Of a DNA stretch of 64,000 bases, positions 1-12,360 are shown piece after piece; positions within the stretch are counted from its first letter, which is position 1; each line of letters starts with the position of its first letter. Where the stretch lies: NCBI GenBank assembly GCA_038380795.1, contig CM076267.1:15483501-15547500 (forward strand). Reading direction: 5' to 3'. Made by a program: the position numbers and the translations under genes. This DNA is from Pyrocephalus nanus (taxonomy: Eukaryota; Chordata; Aves; Passeriformes; Tyrannidae). Under the pieces are notes generated by a model, which saw nothing but the letters and a program-made list of their open reading frames with translations, was not told the DNA's origin and made no database searches.

Positions 1-3000
1 ATTCTCTGGGAAAGTTTCTTCAGGGTGTCTACTGTTGCAGGCAACACCACAGTGAGAAACTGTGGATCTGGGTGAGCATCACATGATCAGGGGACAAACT
101 CACAAAGAGGCAGGCACAGAGCAAGTGTCAGGAACATGTGTCTACCAAAAGCATTGAACCATCTGCTTTTCTCAGTACTCAAATGATGAGCTGTCACCAA
201 TGGTTTAGAACAGTATTTTCACCAAGTTGTGCAAAAGAGAAGAAGAAGAAGAAAAAGCCAGCAAAGTTTTCCCCAATTGCAAAATATTTCCACTCTTGGG
301 TTCCAACTGCTGAATGCCAACATCAGGTTTCTATGGTTTTAAAACTGAAGTGACTCTGGAGTAAAACAGAGGCAGTTGCAGAGGCTTCATTCACATGGGT
401 AGTTGATGCCACCTGATAAGACCTACTGAGATCTCCAACCTGCAGGTCATGCTCCTTTCCTCTGACATCACTGAAAGCATCTCTAAGTCTGGGGTTCTTC
501 CCTTCCTACCCTGGTGACCCAGAGGCCTTCTGGCATGACATTCTTGTCACCAGTGAGAGGTAGCCCTCCTTAATATTTACCTTCACTGCTGTGGGATCCT
601 TGTCTTGTTCAAGGCCTTTCCAAGAGCTATCAGAAGTGCACATTGGTATCTTTTAAGCCCAACCATAATAAATGAAATCTGTAAATAATCTTGAGTGCCA
701 GTCAGTTATTGAGGGTCAATTCGTTATATTTTCTATTATTATCTTTGACAAAGAACATAACCATGAACACGTCACTTCTGTGTTGGCATTCAGTGTGTGG
801 GATTTAGTGCTCACTGTTGAAGAACAATGTGAATTTTGAAAAAAGATATAACTACAGCAAAACAAGCCTGTGGGATACAGTTTGGACCTTCTCAATCTCA
901 CCACTATTCCTTTCCAAAGGAGCAGCGTTACTGCCCTATTTGAACATGAAATCCAGCCCCTAAGAGGCAAGTAGGATAGATAGATAGCAAACACTGAAAT
1001 TGCACAATATGAAAAATACGGAATTATACAGCAACCAGGATATGGACATGGGGAAAAAAGTGCCAGAGGATATATATATCTAGTCCATTAAATATAGTTT
1101 ATTTGAAAGTATTTTACATTTTATTAAAGTAAAGCAGACAGGATATAAGGATTATAAACTTTCCCCTGAAAGTAAGCATTGCTGGCATTCCACTTGCGTA
1201 AGTTATTTCTTTTTCAAAGGCTGATTAATCCTCACCCCTCTTAGTTAAAAGAGGAAATGGTATGTTGGGTGTTTTACTTCCCAGGCCAAAACAAAATGAT
1301 GCTTTTGCAGGACTGGCAGAGTCTTTTACTTGTTCTTTTTTTTTTTCCCTTTGGGAATCTATCTCTGTGTTCCTGGCACATGAATACATTTTTTTTCATG
1401 AGCAATATCTCTTGTTTGAAATCTCTTCTGACAAGTCACATTTTGCATGAGATGCGTGATTAAAGAGACTAGCTTTTACATTTTATTACAGAAAGTTAAT
1501 TGCCACTTACTTGTCTCCAATGGACTGTAGGGAAGAAAAAGTCCCTTAAAGAGGATTTTGTGATTTGAAATGAAGAATGAACAGGTCAACAAGCAGAAAG
1601 GATAAAATAGCAAGAAATAGGAGTTTTTTCATTAGGAAATGCCATTTTGTCAAAACAGACATGCTTTGCTGGAATATATTTTCAGAGAGGGGAAATAATT
1701 CTGAAATTAGACTTTCATTTGGACTTCCTTGGAGCATTTAATGGAACTTACAATTTATTTGAACTACTTTTTTACAAGCTATTTTTTTAAAATAGTGCTA
1801 ACATGAATCTTTGAGCCATTTTTATGTCTTTCTATAGAATGTGTAGTGTTACATTTGGACTATGCCAAAATAGAAGATTCCCTCATAGTTACTTTGGTAT
1901 TTTAGAAGTCAAGAAATTCAGAAGTTGCATTCTATAAATCATCTGAGTTTTTAATCATTTGCATCAATCCAAGATAATTGATTTAAATCCTCTCTGGAAT
2001 TGTGACAGGATAAGAATTGCATCCTTAATAAGTTTACCTGCAAAGTTCACTGCTAATTCTGAACTTGGACCCAACTAAAACTTCACTCGTGCTCCAGACC
2101 ACAGTTTGGTCATTCTGTTCCATCACTGCATCCAGTGACATTGTTGGAAGTTCTTCAGCTGTGAAACAAAAACCTGCTGCGTTAATAAGGTTTTTCTCCT
2201 ATGGTTGACATTTTGGTCTCCTTTTCCTCTCTACCAGGAAATCTATCCAAATGAAAGGTATTGGAGGGGGAAGTCCCCTGCTGGCACAGATACTGAGTCT
2301 TGGGTTTAGACACTGGGTGCTGGGTGCAGAAATGGAGACAGAGAGAGGAACAGAGGTGAAGAAGGAGGGGGAGCAAGGAAAGGAGAGATGTTGATTCCTC
2401 TCTCCTGCAGGCCTGATATGTATTTTGTGAGGCTAATGGGACTGGGGCATTACAGTCAAATTCCTCTTTCTCATTCCTGGTAAGTCGCATTCCTGGCCTA
2501 CAAGCCAGCCATTCTCAAGATCAGTCAAAGGCAATGGCAGAGAAGTACACATTAGCTGCTGTACCTCAGTGTAGTCACTACAGCTTTAAAGTTGGCCGTT
2601 TTAAGAGTCTGGGAGCCACTAGTGTGAGTTCTATTGGCTAACTCTGATTTAAAAAATAAAAAAAAAAAATAAAAAAAATCTTTTTCCCTGTCTCCTCTGC
2701 TGCCTGCAGGGCAGGTGCAAGCTGACAGCTCCATAACTATAAATTGCTGCTGGAGCCATTGAAACCTTCTTTTCAAACCAGATGCTCCTCTTTTCTGCAT
2801 GAGTAGCAGAACACATTCCCTGACCGTCTCCATCTATTTTTAAAATATGGATTTCTTCATCGTTTGTTTATAGCTTTATGTGTTGAAAAAAACCAGATTT
2901 AACTTAAAAGAGGAAAAAAGTGTCTGTGAGTCAACAGGCATCCTCTGGAGGCACTGGAGAGATCTGGAGAATTAAAAAAATATATCTGGTTTGTTGCATG

Positions 3001-3100
3001 AAAACATAAAGCCAAATTAAAGAGTTAAAATAATAATTAAAAAAAAATCCTAAGGAGGTTTTGAATTAAAAGTAAAGAAGAATGCTAACAGAAAAGAATC
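1..3100. other. Non-coding stretch with simple repeats
   Basis: I see no gene here. Short reading frames occur on both strands and none resembles a known family. Visible structure is limited to low-complexity sequence: a GAA-type purine run at 233-257, three GATA units at 975-987, a 12-bp TA-rich palindrome at 1069-1080, a purine-rich patch around 2327-2395 and an A-rich run at 2651-2678. The 1480-2080 part is AT-rich and otherwise featureless to my reading. Confidence 0.7.
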
Positions 3101-3124
3101 TGACCCAGTAAAAAGTTTCAGGCT

Positions 3125-3440
3125 GTTATCCCGCAGCTGCAGTTTTCCTAACAACAGTCGTATCACGTGTTCGTCAGCTATGTACGAGCTCAGTGCTTGC
3201 CGGGTCACTCCAGGATAATGTCCTGAGACTTTGGACTCCATTTTAAGAAACCATTTCACAGGCACCATCCTTCCTACCGCAGACTCATTCCTCCAGCTTG
3301 CCTGTGAAGATGCCCCAAGTTTTGCATCTGTAAGGAAGAAAATGAAAACCAGAGGAAGCCCCCATTGACGGCCTGTCACGAATCTGGGAGCTCTGATACA
3401 AACAGCAGCTCCCCAAAGAAAGAATGACAAAAATACGGTT
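3125..3440. promoter_or_regulatory. CpG-retaining pocket with CACGTG E-box
   Basis: Ten CpG dinucleotides can be counted (3132, 3159, 3166, 3172, 3185, 3201, 3278, 3369, 3379, 3436), far denser than the flanking kilobases. A palindromic E-box CACGTG lies at 3164-3169; this is the binding core of USF, MYC/MAX and CLOCK-type bHLH factors. Minus-strand frames of 126 and 104 codons cross the block in different frames and match nothing I know. CpG retention can mean a weakly methylated regulatory element, a former exon or a young insertion. I favour a regulatory element but cannot show it. Confidence 0.25.
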
Positions 3441-3599
3441 CTCAGAACTGGAGAACTTCCTTTTGCTTTTTAGCTCTCCCACTGAAGAGGGAGGAAATAT
3501 GTGACACTGCAATATAATTATTCTTTTTCCTCTGTCAGGGACCCAGGACAACCACATTACTAATACGGAGCCATGAACAAGCTGCACAGGTCCTCTCAA

Positions 3600-6500
3600 A
3601 CAAGTGGTAATAAAACTTTACTCCTGACTGTGCCATCTCCAGAGCTGATGACACATCTTTGTTTGCTTCCATTCAGATTTATGTGGGTTTCCTAGGCCTC
3701 TCTTCACTTTCTTTGATGTTAATCACAGACAAAATGATGTCACTCTTGTCCAGAAGCTGGCACCAGGCACAAATGAATTTTATCAGTAATTAATGACATG
3801 CTGGCAGTAGATGGTTAGCCCTGGTAACCTCTTTGCCCAGGCCTGTGACCAGGCTGGAGAGAGCAACTTACACCCAGTCCCAATGTACTTCATTCACTTG
3901 TCTCTTTACTATTCAGTCCCATGTTGCCACCTGTCTTCCCGATCAGTCCTGTACAGCCCTGAACTCCTTATGTAAGAATACATAAGGCCTCTCATACCTA
4001 CTGTTTCACAACACCAAATATCTGAATCATGCCTACCTGTCTAATAGGGTAGACAAAATAGATTATTTTTAAATCTGCCAAAAGATGGAAATACTTTGTT
4101 TGTTCAGGTCAAGTACAACTGTAGGTATGTAACTGCTCCCTGCCATCAGATTCTGTATTCACATTTCTCCTTTCAGTAGTTACTAAGAAAGCTATTATAG
4201 TATCTAATATAAACCTTTTGAAAAAGTGTGAACTTCATTCTCCTAGTGGTATAGAGGAGATCTCAGCATTACTGTATCACAAAGGAACTTTAATTTGTCA
4301 TTACTCTTGCGCCCAGCTTTGAATGCCTGGGCGTTCACCCAGAATCTTGCACTTAAAAAATAAAAAGGAACAGTACTGGGTGCTTACTTGTCCCACTGGG
4401 GTGCTCACTGGCTCAGTGGGGAAGCTGCAAGGGTGTGTCTGTGCAGCACTGCACGTGTTCTGCAGGCAGGGGGGTCCTCCCACCTCCTGCAGTCACCATG
4501 GCAGGTCTCAGTCCAGACCAAACTGTTGCAATCCAACCAGCTTCAGGACTGAGTTTCAGTTGCTTCAGCTCACTGGATGGGGTCCAAGAGCTTGTCACAC
4601 TGCCACAGCTCTGCTGGGGAAGTTGCATGTCTTCTGCTGTGCCAGCTTTATCTCAAAGCTTTTTTCTGCATATATTTCAGTGATTTAAGTGGATGACGTG
4701 GAGGCACAGGAGTTGGAGTACTCACATGCTGTGTGCAGCACAAGTGGATAAGAAGCAAGTGAAGGAAGTGAGTTATCCACCCACACACAATCAAGGCAGT
4801 GATTTTATTTCATTGCTTTTTTTTAATCTTTTTTTGCCATTGTAATTAAACATTTTTGCTCTACCTTGATCTCCAAGTTCCTCTTGATCTCCAAGTCCCT
4901 CTATCTCCTTCTCTGTGTGTGTCTGTATGGCTGGGTCCCTTGAATGTTTATTCTGCTGCAAAGTGTAGTGATTTCTGGGCAGGATGTCCAAAGAGAAATC
5001 TGGCTTGTGGCAAGAGTTAAAAAGATTACAGTAAGGCCTTGTTTACAAAAGAAAAGGATCAGCTGCTGTTCTTGGAGTTTGTTTAAAATTCTTTTTTTAA
5101 CCATCCTTCTTTGTGTTTAGGTTTGTTTCCCTTGTTAAATAAATAACTGGTAAGGTCTCCATTGATCACCTTCATCCTCTGTGTGTGTGCCTGAGGAGAG
5201 GAGAGAAGGGATTTCATACCTTTCTGGAAAGACCAGAAAATTTCTAGGAAATCTTTGTTAAGCATCAGGGAATAGCAGAGTTAAATGCATCCCAAGGCCA
5301 ACCAACAAGGTGGAACAGGTGAAAGAGCAATATACTCATGAACATATTCACACCTTAATTTTTCATCTTTCTGCCTTGGGTCCTTCCAGAAGGTGGCCTG
5401 AGCAGTAACAGCTACTGACCTGGCCTGCCAGTGGAGCCACCTGCCTCCTTCCCAGAACAGTAGGCCCAGAATGGAACAACCAGAACAGCAGCAAGGTCTC
5501 TGGCAGGTAAAACAGCCAGGCCAAACTCAAGGGTCTTCCCTGCCTTTTCATTCTTGTTATCCTAAAGGGCTGATAAAGAGAAAACAGGGATGAAAAGGAA
5601 GCTAATGCTGACCTCTGTTGACAAATCAATAGAAGAAAAATTCAAAGACAGCTTCTGGCTCAATCAGCCATTAGATCACTCTCCAGCATGACTTTCCATC
5701 CTCCTGCATTCTTCTATAGGTTCACATTTTACAGGGAGTGACAGCACTGCCTGATGATTCTTCAGCTCACAGAGTAGTCAGCAGTGTTGCCTCCACAGGC
5801 ACATCCCACAGCTCTTCCTTTCATTGCCCTGGATGTATGGTGAAGACAGACTCATGCTCTGGGGTTCAGTCCAGTTCTTTGGGACCACTTTGAAATATAG
5901 AACATAGGATCATATGTCCTTCCCAATGGTGGAAGCCTTTTTCTTACAACACACAAAGAAGCTGTTCTGGAAGATAGACCTCTGATTTTACATCGGAGAG
6001 AACAAACTTAATCTCAGTGCAATCCTGTTTGGGGAATAAAAAAAGTGCTTTGCTTAGCTTGGATTTCCTAAAATAAAATAAAAACAAGGTATGAGGGAGC
6101 AGGTGAATAGAGTTCATTTTAGTAGTACAGTATGAACACATTTGAAGGTGAAGTAGATGTTGTTTTTCAATAAAGCAGTGATGCGTTTCAGAACCTTGAA
6201 GGCTGATTCATTCTTAAAACCATAATTAACTGCAGTGACCTGAATGCACTCTTTAGTATATATGACCTCTTTACCGATACTTACCAGGAAATAATACACA
6301 ACAGGGTGTAGGTCCGAAATGAAACAGAAGCTGCCACCATTGAAATTCCTTTATGCAACAAGAGCTCCATCTTCAAAGAAAGACTTCATTCTGCCATGCC
6401 TCTCTCTTAAAAAAGACCATTACAAAAGACCATTCTACATTGTCCGGACTTGCACTAAATTTTTTGTGAGTCAAAAAAAAGATCTGACAAGACTGGGAAG

Positions 6501-7250
6501 ATCTTCTATAAAACCATCTGGTCACATAACAAAACAAGATCTTAAAGGCTGACAGTTTAAACCATGAGAGTTAATGTGCTTCAGTCAAGACCTTCTTTCA
6601 TTCTGAGTTAATAATTTGTTTGATTAATTAATTATTCAATCATTCAGGGCCTGCAATAGTTATATACATTTTAAGTTTATACAGGTAATTGTAGCAGCTT
6701 CAAATTGAGGATATAGAAGAATGGCCAAATATCTTGTTATGCATTCCTCGTGTAGCCTACAGACAATTTTTTTATCCTATTCTATAATGTCCTTGTAATG
6801 GCAAAGTGGTCAAATCAAGACATGCCTTAAGTGCTGCTTTACAGTAGTGGCACTTCAGATCAAGTCTAGCATCAATAGAAATGACATTTTCCCAGGAAGC
6901 CTAAATCCATTTCTATTTTCCATGCTGCCAGAACTGAATCTCTGCAAAGTCTTTAAAAGGACTAAAGCAACATTGCCTCATGCCAGCCCTTCACCTGGGG
7001 TTAGCATCAATGTCTAGATTTCCTCATTCAGTGCCAGCATTGACCAATTAGTTCCCTACTTGTGATGTCCTTTCAAAGTATTGCCAAACAGTTTTTAGAT
7101 CACTACTCATGAGGTCCATCAGAAATATGGTAGCCCAGGTTTTCCAGCTCCCCTCCATCATTTTTCCCCATAGGTTAGGATAAGCATGGTAGGAAGGCAG
7201 ACGCCCGGAGGACTTTCTAGTTTTCTCTCTCTAATGGCACCATAATGAAG
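3600..7250. other. Non-coding stretch, no gene seen
   Basis: No gene is supported. The 4320-4640 segment is GC-richer, which explains four mutually overlapping frames on both strands there; none looks like a protein family. Within it, CCCACTG (4392-4398) and CAGTGGG (4414-4420) form a small inverted repeat. A two-copy 18-bp tandem repeat is at 4865-4900. The 6600-6680 segment is rich in TTAATTAAT-type homeodomain core words. The rest shows nothing distinctive. Confidence 0.65.
4865..4900. repeat. Two-copy 18-bp tandem repeat
   Basis: The unit CTTGATCTCCAAGTTCCT at 4865-4882 is repeated directly at 4883-4900 with one substitution (GTTCCT to GTCCCT). It reads as a recent short duplication in a pyrimidine-rich strand. 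No function is implied. Confidence 0.85.
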
Positions 7251-7430
7251 CTGACAGAATCATTAGGATTAGTTTAGTGGAGGAATTAAGCATCTGGACA
7301 AAAATTGGATATGATGGATTTTCCCCATTAAGGTTTTTGGTCTGAGCCCAAGATAAATGATTATCAGTGTAATTACAGGGTGATTATGCTAAGTTAATTA
7401 ATGGCATGTAGCTTTATTTACAACATATTC
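7250..7430. promoter_or_regulatory. Candidate enhancer with GATA and homeodomain motifs
   Basis: The segment packs regulatory words into a short, CpG-poor stretch. AGATAA (7351-7356) and TTATCAG (7361-7367) form a convergent GATA-factor pair. TAATTA (7370-7375) and TTAATTAAT (7394-7402) are homeodomain cores, and GGATTA-type words occur near 7266. It has no simple-sequence bias and no useful reading frame. Motif density of this kind is common in conserved non-coding elements near developmental genes. Conservation was not tested, so this is an inference from composition. Confidence 0.25.
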
Positions 7431-10400
7431 TCTTTCCCCAGAGAATCAGAGAGTGCCTTCCCCTCCCACTCCTCCCCTCCTTTAGTGGAATAGTTCTGCA
7501 CAGACACTGGCATGCTCCAGAGGATTTAATCAATTGCTTACTTACAGAAGCTATAAGCAGATGTATGGGCTTGAGGATTCAGTCATCTGGCCTCTGATCT
7601 GGAAACCAGTGGGGTTGTATCTGCTCAGAGCACCTGAGGATGTGGCCCTGAGGCATTTCTCATGGTGCAGAGCTGATCAGCACGTAGAGCTCAATGCAGC
7701 TGCAGTGCTGATGGGGACAGAGATACGTCATGACCCAGGGACCTCTTTCCCTATCATAGGAGAGAACATGGATAGTCCCAGGCTGACAGGGGAGACCTAA
7801 AGACAGTATGTCATGATGATACCCCATTCCCCAGTAAATCTGTTCTTTGTGTAAATATGAAGAGGGAATAAACCAGACACGTAAGTCAAAGTGTTCAAGA
7901 GGGAAGAAAAAGAAGGAGCAAAACCAAACCGCAAAACCCTTGCTGCAGTTCCATTTAAAACTCCCTGAGTATCCAGGCCAGCAATGTTATGCAAATTAAG
8001 TTTGAAAGACAGTTGCTTGCTTTCTCACTCTTGCTTCTTTCCACTAAAGGATATCCTACCCACCAGGGAATCTTACACAAAATGTGGGTTGAGAAGGTAG
8101 CAGGCATAAAGACACCTCCTGTTCAAACACACTTGTGCACAGAGGAGGCACTAAGACCCCCATGTGCCTCCCATCACTGGAGAGTGAATTCAGAGTGCCT
8201 GTTCCCACTGTTCACTTGGGAAGGAAGCAGAGACTAGGCTGTGTAGGTAACCTAAGTCATGCTCTAGTTCTGAGACAGCTCATCAGGACAGGTGATATAG
8301 GGATGAGAAATGCCCTCTCTTGTGAAGCACTCTTCTTCCCCTTTTTTTTTGATGCCTTGTACTACTGATATGAGTACCAGTTCATACTTTCAGGCTCTTA
8401 CACATAACAACAGGAGTTTTGAGTCTGACCTTTCTCAGGCACCAACTTTACCCTTCTTCGGGTCTTGGTGGATCTCTTGCCTCTTTTCAGATACTAATGA
8501 CTAAAAGCAGTCAAATACATACATAAATATTTACCTCATTTCGCTAAGGAGACAAGACTTACATGATTGAACTGTGTCCCCTTGAGTCAATTACTAGAGA
8601 CATTGAGCAACTGAAACTGGTGAGCAGAGGTCTCAAAACACTTTAAGCTGAATGCAAATAGGTGACCCATCAGAGAAGAGATACTTAGTCAATGCTAAGA
8701 TATGTAAGCGTAACACTGTATTAGGCATCAGAAAAGTCACTTGAACAAACAGCATTCAAGTTTGCAAAAGAGATTATGTCATGAGTCATGACTTCTTCAC
8801 CATGCACATTTCCTGGTATCTACTAAGGGAGTTGGCAGCCTATCATTACCTAGCTGTTACGGAAAAACAAGCACCACATTAAAAGTATTAAAAAATAAAC
8901 CATGCTGGAGGTTCATCAAAGACCTTCTGCCTTTAAAGGCCACTGAAATGGTTTCAAGCCTTCAATCATCCCAGTCTACCATGCTTCCCTAGAAAAAGTG
9001 TGAAGCCTTTTTTTAGAAAGTCTCTTCATACCTTGTTGCCTTGGGCTTCTTCACAAAGCCTTTCTGTCAGCTGCCCCAAATCAAGCCAGTTCCCATTTTA
9101 AATGAGTGGAGATGTTGCCATTTTGAGCTATTTTCCCTCCTCCTTCATTCATTGCTTCTGAAAATCTTGGCTTAAATGATTTGCCTGCATTTGTGGCAAA
9201 ACTAGAAGGGAGTAGCAGGGGTCCCACTTAATTGCCTGCCCCAGAGAATCGTACATCCTCTATGGAAGTAAACAAATCCCTTTCCTGGGCTCCAAAATGA
9301 TGGGGTATTCCATTTGCCCCTGCATTGTCCAGAAGCCTGGCTCCATTAAGAAAAAATGTTTATTAAAATGATAATCTAGTTCAGATCTGAAGCCACAGTG
9401 CCTCCATCAGCTGCTCAGTCAGCTTTCTCCTGAGTGTGTTATCTGGCATCTGTGTTCAGACAGACAATGTTCACTCTGTAGCCCACAAACATTCACCCAC
9501 CTCTGATTTCTCCTGTCCTTGGGAAACTTCCAAATTTCCCATGTAGAGTGAAGCAAAAGCACAGCCCAGAGACAAGGGAGAAATGAGGTACTCTGCTCTA
9601 CATCATTTTCTGGATGCAATGATCTCAAAGGTCTCTATCTGCTAGGAATATGCAGGGGGAATTATAACTCTTGTCACCTTGGATTTGAGTCATTTCTCTT
9701 ACAGAAAATACTGGAAATTGTGTCCAGTGGTGTTGAACACAAGGAAGGAGCACGAATCTCTGAGCCAGGCTTTTTGGCATTAAAGCTGAAGGACTTTATG
9801 TGGGAAGAAAGGTGGGGACAGACTTCACAAATGTATCTCAGAGAATGCCGATCCTGTATCTCAAGTGCCCCTAACCCAGGACTGGGGAAAGAAGCAGTTC
9901 TTTGCTTGGCAGAGCTCTGTGCCACTTAGAGGAGTTAATCAATTTCCAGTATACAAGGATCTGGTTTGATTTTGTGCATTCAATTCAGCCTCCTGGAGTT
10001 ACCTCTGCTGTGCAGCATTGTTTCTATCTCTCAGGGAGCATCCAGAAACCATTACCCCCAGATGACTGAGGGGCACAACACAAGGGCAGAAGACAGGAAT
10101 AGCAGGTGTGGAAAGGTGATCTGGAGCCACCTGAGCTTTGGATAGGGAACAATGCTTCATGCAGTATTAATTTGGATACAGCAGATTCCTGTGGTGAATG
10201 ACAGAGAGATTGGCAGGAAAAAAAATCAGTATCTATTGAAGGACTGTGTGAGCTATACCACCCCTTTGGATAGCCAGATACATATCCAGTATCAAGCATA
10301 ACTCTTGGATGATGAAAACCATTGAACCAGCTCCAGAGAAAAGAGCAAGGTCTCTCAGGTTCTTCTAGAGTCAGAGGGTAAAAGTGGACTTGTTCCTCTA

Positions 10401-11340
10401 GAAGTGTGAAATACATAGCTTTAGTATCATACTGCTGCTATACTTTTCCATTGCCTGACTTCAGCCTCACCCTTTACTTCCTTTCCATCTGAGACACATA
10501 GCTGGGAAATGTGTCAGAACACAAGACAGGTTGGTGTCTTTTGTGTGTCTCAGATCTCCTTTCCAAACAACCCATATGAAATAAAAACCTCTTCCAAGAA
10601 TTAAGTCCTAAGAAGGCCAGACATTTCTTAAACCTATTTGACAGGTCCTTCTAGAGAGAAACTATAAAAGTTTGAATGGTACATAATATTCTGATCTGTA
10701 TTCTTCTGGATGTTTGTGCTAATCTGTAGAAGTACTACATCACACCTTAAAAACCTTGAAGAAACCAGCTAGATATGTGCATAAGCAAGCACAGAAGACA
10801 AGTATACTGATTTTATCAATGGGGTTTTCAATTTTCACTGAATGCCTCTGCAATTTGTTGCTGCAGGTATGTGATTTTTCAGGTATCTTCCTTGTTCACA
10901 GGCAGAAATGGCACACCTGTCCAGAGGCTGGAAAGGCAGGCTGATTTCAATTGAGGAGGTATCTTAACATCTGGACCTAAGGGACTTCCTAACAGCATGT
11001 TTACCAAGGGGCAAGGAATCAAAGTTATTTGTCCTGTTTCCAGGCTGTCAGTCTCAGCAGCAAACAGTCCTTTCTCTCTCAAGGCTCAGGAGCATAATTA
11101 TTACCAAGGCTCAAATTATCATGCGTCAATAGAACCATGGTGATGAACCCCATGAGCACTGCTAGGAGCAGAGAAATTAGGACTGTAATGGACCTCGGGA
11201 GGTCACTACAGCCAGCATTCTTCAGTCTTTGGTCCATGGTCTGGTAGGCATCAGGCAGTAGCCAGGAAACTTTGTAACAACTTAATTTTCCAGCATATAC
11301 ACTCATTTCCATATGTGGGAGAAAGCAAGGAAGTTGAGGT
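7430..11340. other. Non-coding stretch, no gene seen
   Basis: Frames up to 130 codons occur, for example on the minus strand at 10024-10416, and a near-coincident antiparallel pair spans about 9674-9929. None shows a recognisable domain, and the antiparallel pair is the usual sign of chance frames. A short T-run is at about 8341-8350. I identify no repeat family, RNA gene or clear regulatory cluster in this stretch. Confidence 0.65.
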
Positions 11341-11364
11341 GGGGGGGGCTGGAGGGGAGTGGGG
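11341..11364 (+). other. G-quadruplex motif
   Basis: An eight-G run (11341-11348) is followed by G4 at 11354-11357 and G4 at 11361-11364, separated by loops of five and three bases. Splitting the first run into two G3 tracts satisfies the usual G3+N1-7 rule. It sits about 150 bases to the left of the old CR1 copy. Whether it folds in cells is unknown. Confidence 0.6.
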
Positions 11365-11499
11365 ATGATGAGAGTAACACAGTTCAGTGTTTGCACTAGG
11401 CTGGAAGTGCAATCTATTGTGGAAACATTGCACTAAATGAACTGCAGTTCCTCCCGGATCAGAAAGGTGAAGTCATCCTTGGATGAATTGGTAGAGGAG

Positions 11500-11780
11500 A
11501 AGCAAGGGCTGAGGAACACCAGTTGAGTCCAATCCCCTGTCCTAAGGCAGGACTCAGCTCTATTAAAGCATTTCTGAAAAATACTTTTCTAACTTCTTCT
11601 TAAAAATTTCTAATAAAACAGATTCCACCCCTTCCCTAGGCAATGTATTCCAGCATTTAACTATTCTGACTGTGAAAAAGTGTTTCCTGATGTCTAACCT
11701 GACTCTTTCTCAGCGTAATTTAATCCCATTATGTCTTGTCCAATCCATAGGAGACCCAGAAAGCAATTTATTCCCTGTCT
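11500..11780 (-). mobile_element. Old CR1-family LINE fragment, reverse orientation
   Basis: Read on the plus strand, this follows the reverse complement of the CR1 3' region as I know it. The order is a GAGTCCAA block, a CCCTGTCCTAAGGCAGGAC block, a stretch resembling the ATTCCACC...CCTAGGCAA...TTCCAGCATTTAAC segment, then GAAAAAGTGTTTCCTGATGTCTAACCT, and finally CCCATTATGTCTTGTCC. The element therefore points left on the minus strand. It is 5'-truncated and diverged, with no reverse transcriptase frame. The right edge is uncertain and weak similarity may run to about 11900. CR1 is the dominant LINE of birds, so this is a main clue to the source. Confidence 0.75.
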
Positions 11781-12360
11781 TAGCCCCAGGCAGCACAAGG
11801 TAAAACATGTCAGTATAACCTCACTAAAAGGCGTAGGGTACAAAATGTAGAGAAGCTCACAGTATTTAGCCCAGGGAAATCTGTGTTGACGGGAACACAA
11901 AACAACATCTTTCTCCTGTTCAGCAAAGACAATGTACATGTTTCATGATAAAGAGGCTTAAACTATAAGTCCCAAGACATCCTTGACCTATTCCCTGAAA
12001 TCTTCCCTAGTGAAAAAAAGCCCACCTACTTGTCCCCAGAGTGTCTTACATTAAAGAAAAAAACCCAAACATACTGAAGGCAAGGTATCCCTAAGAGAAT
12101 CCCTCTGTCCCTAGAGTTCTCTTTTTCCTTCATTGCTGTGCCAAGAAATCAGGAGAACCAATAAAAGATAAAAAAAAAAAAAAGTCTTAAGAAGAAACCT
12201 TTGTGGGCAGCTGTTAAAGAAGGTTGAATGCTTATTTATTTATTTTTCTATGGGGGAACATTGATGGGAAGAGAGAAAAACAAAGAATTGCTTTTGGAGT
12301 AGTCCAAAAGCTCCCTGCTGACAAGTTGGCCCCACCCTCCCCTCTCGTGTGCACAAGGAC
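11780..12360. other. Non-coding stretch, no gene seen
   Basis: The left part may be the degraded continuation of the CR1 fragment. A run of about 14 A lies near 12170-12183. I see no gene or RNA here. Confidence 0.6.

Noticed and set aside
4301..4688. Four overlapping frames in a GC-richer patch
   Set aside because: Higher GC lowers stop frequency in all frames at once, and no frame is favoured.
9674..9929. Near-coincident frames on both strands
   Set aside because: Antiparallel frames over the same bases are typical of chance; neither matches a family.
10024..10416. Minus-strand 130-codon frame
   Set aside because: It has no family resemblance and no supporting context such as splice-linked frames.
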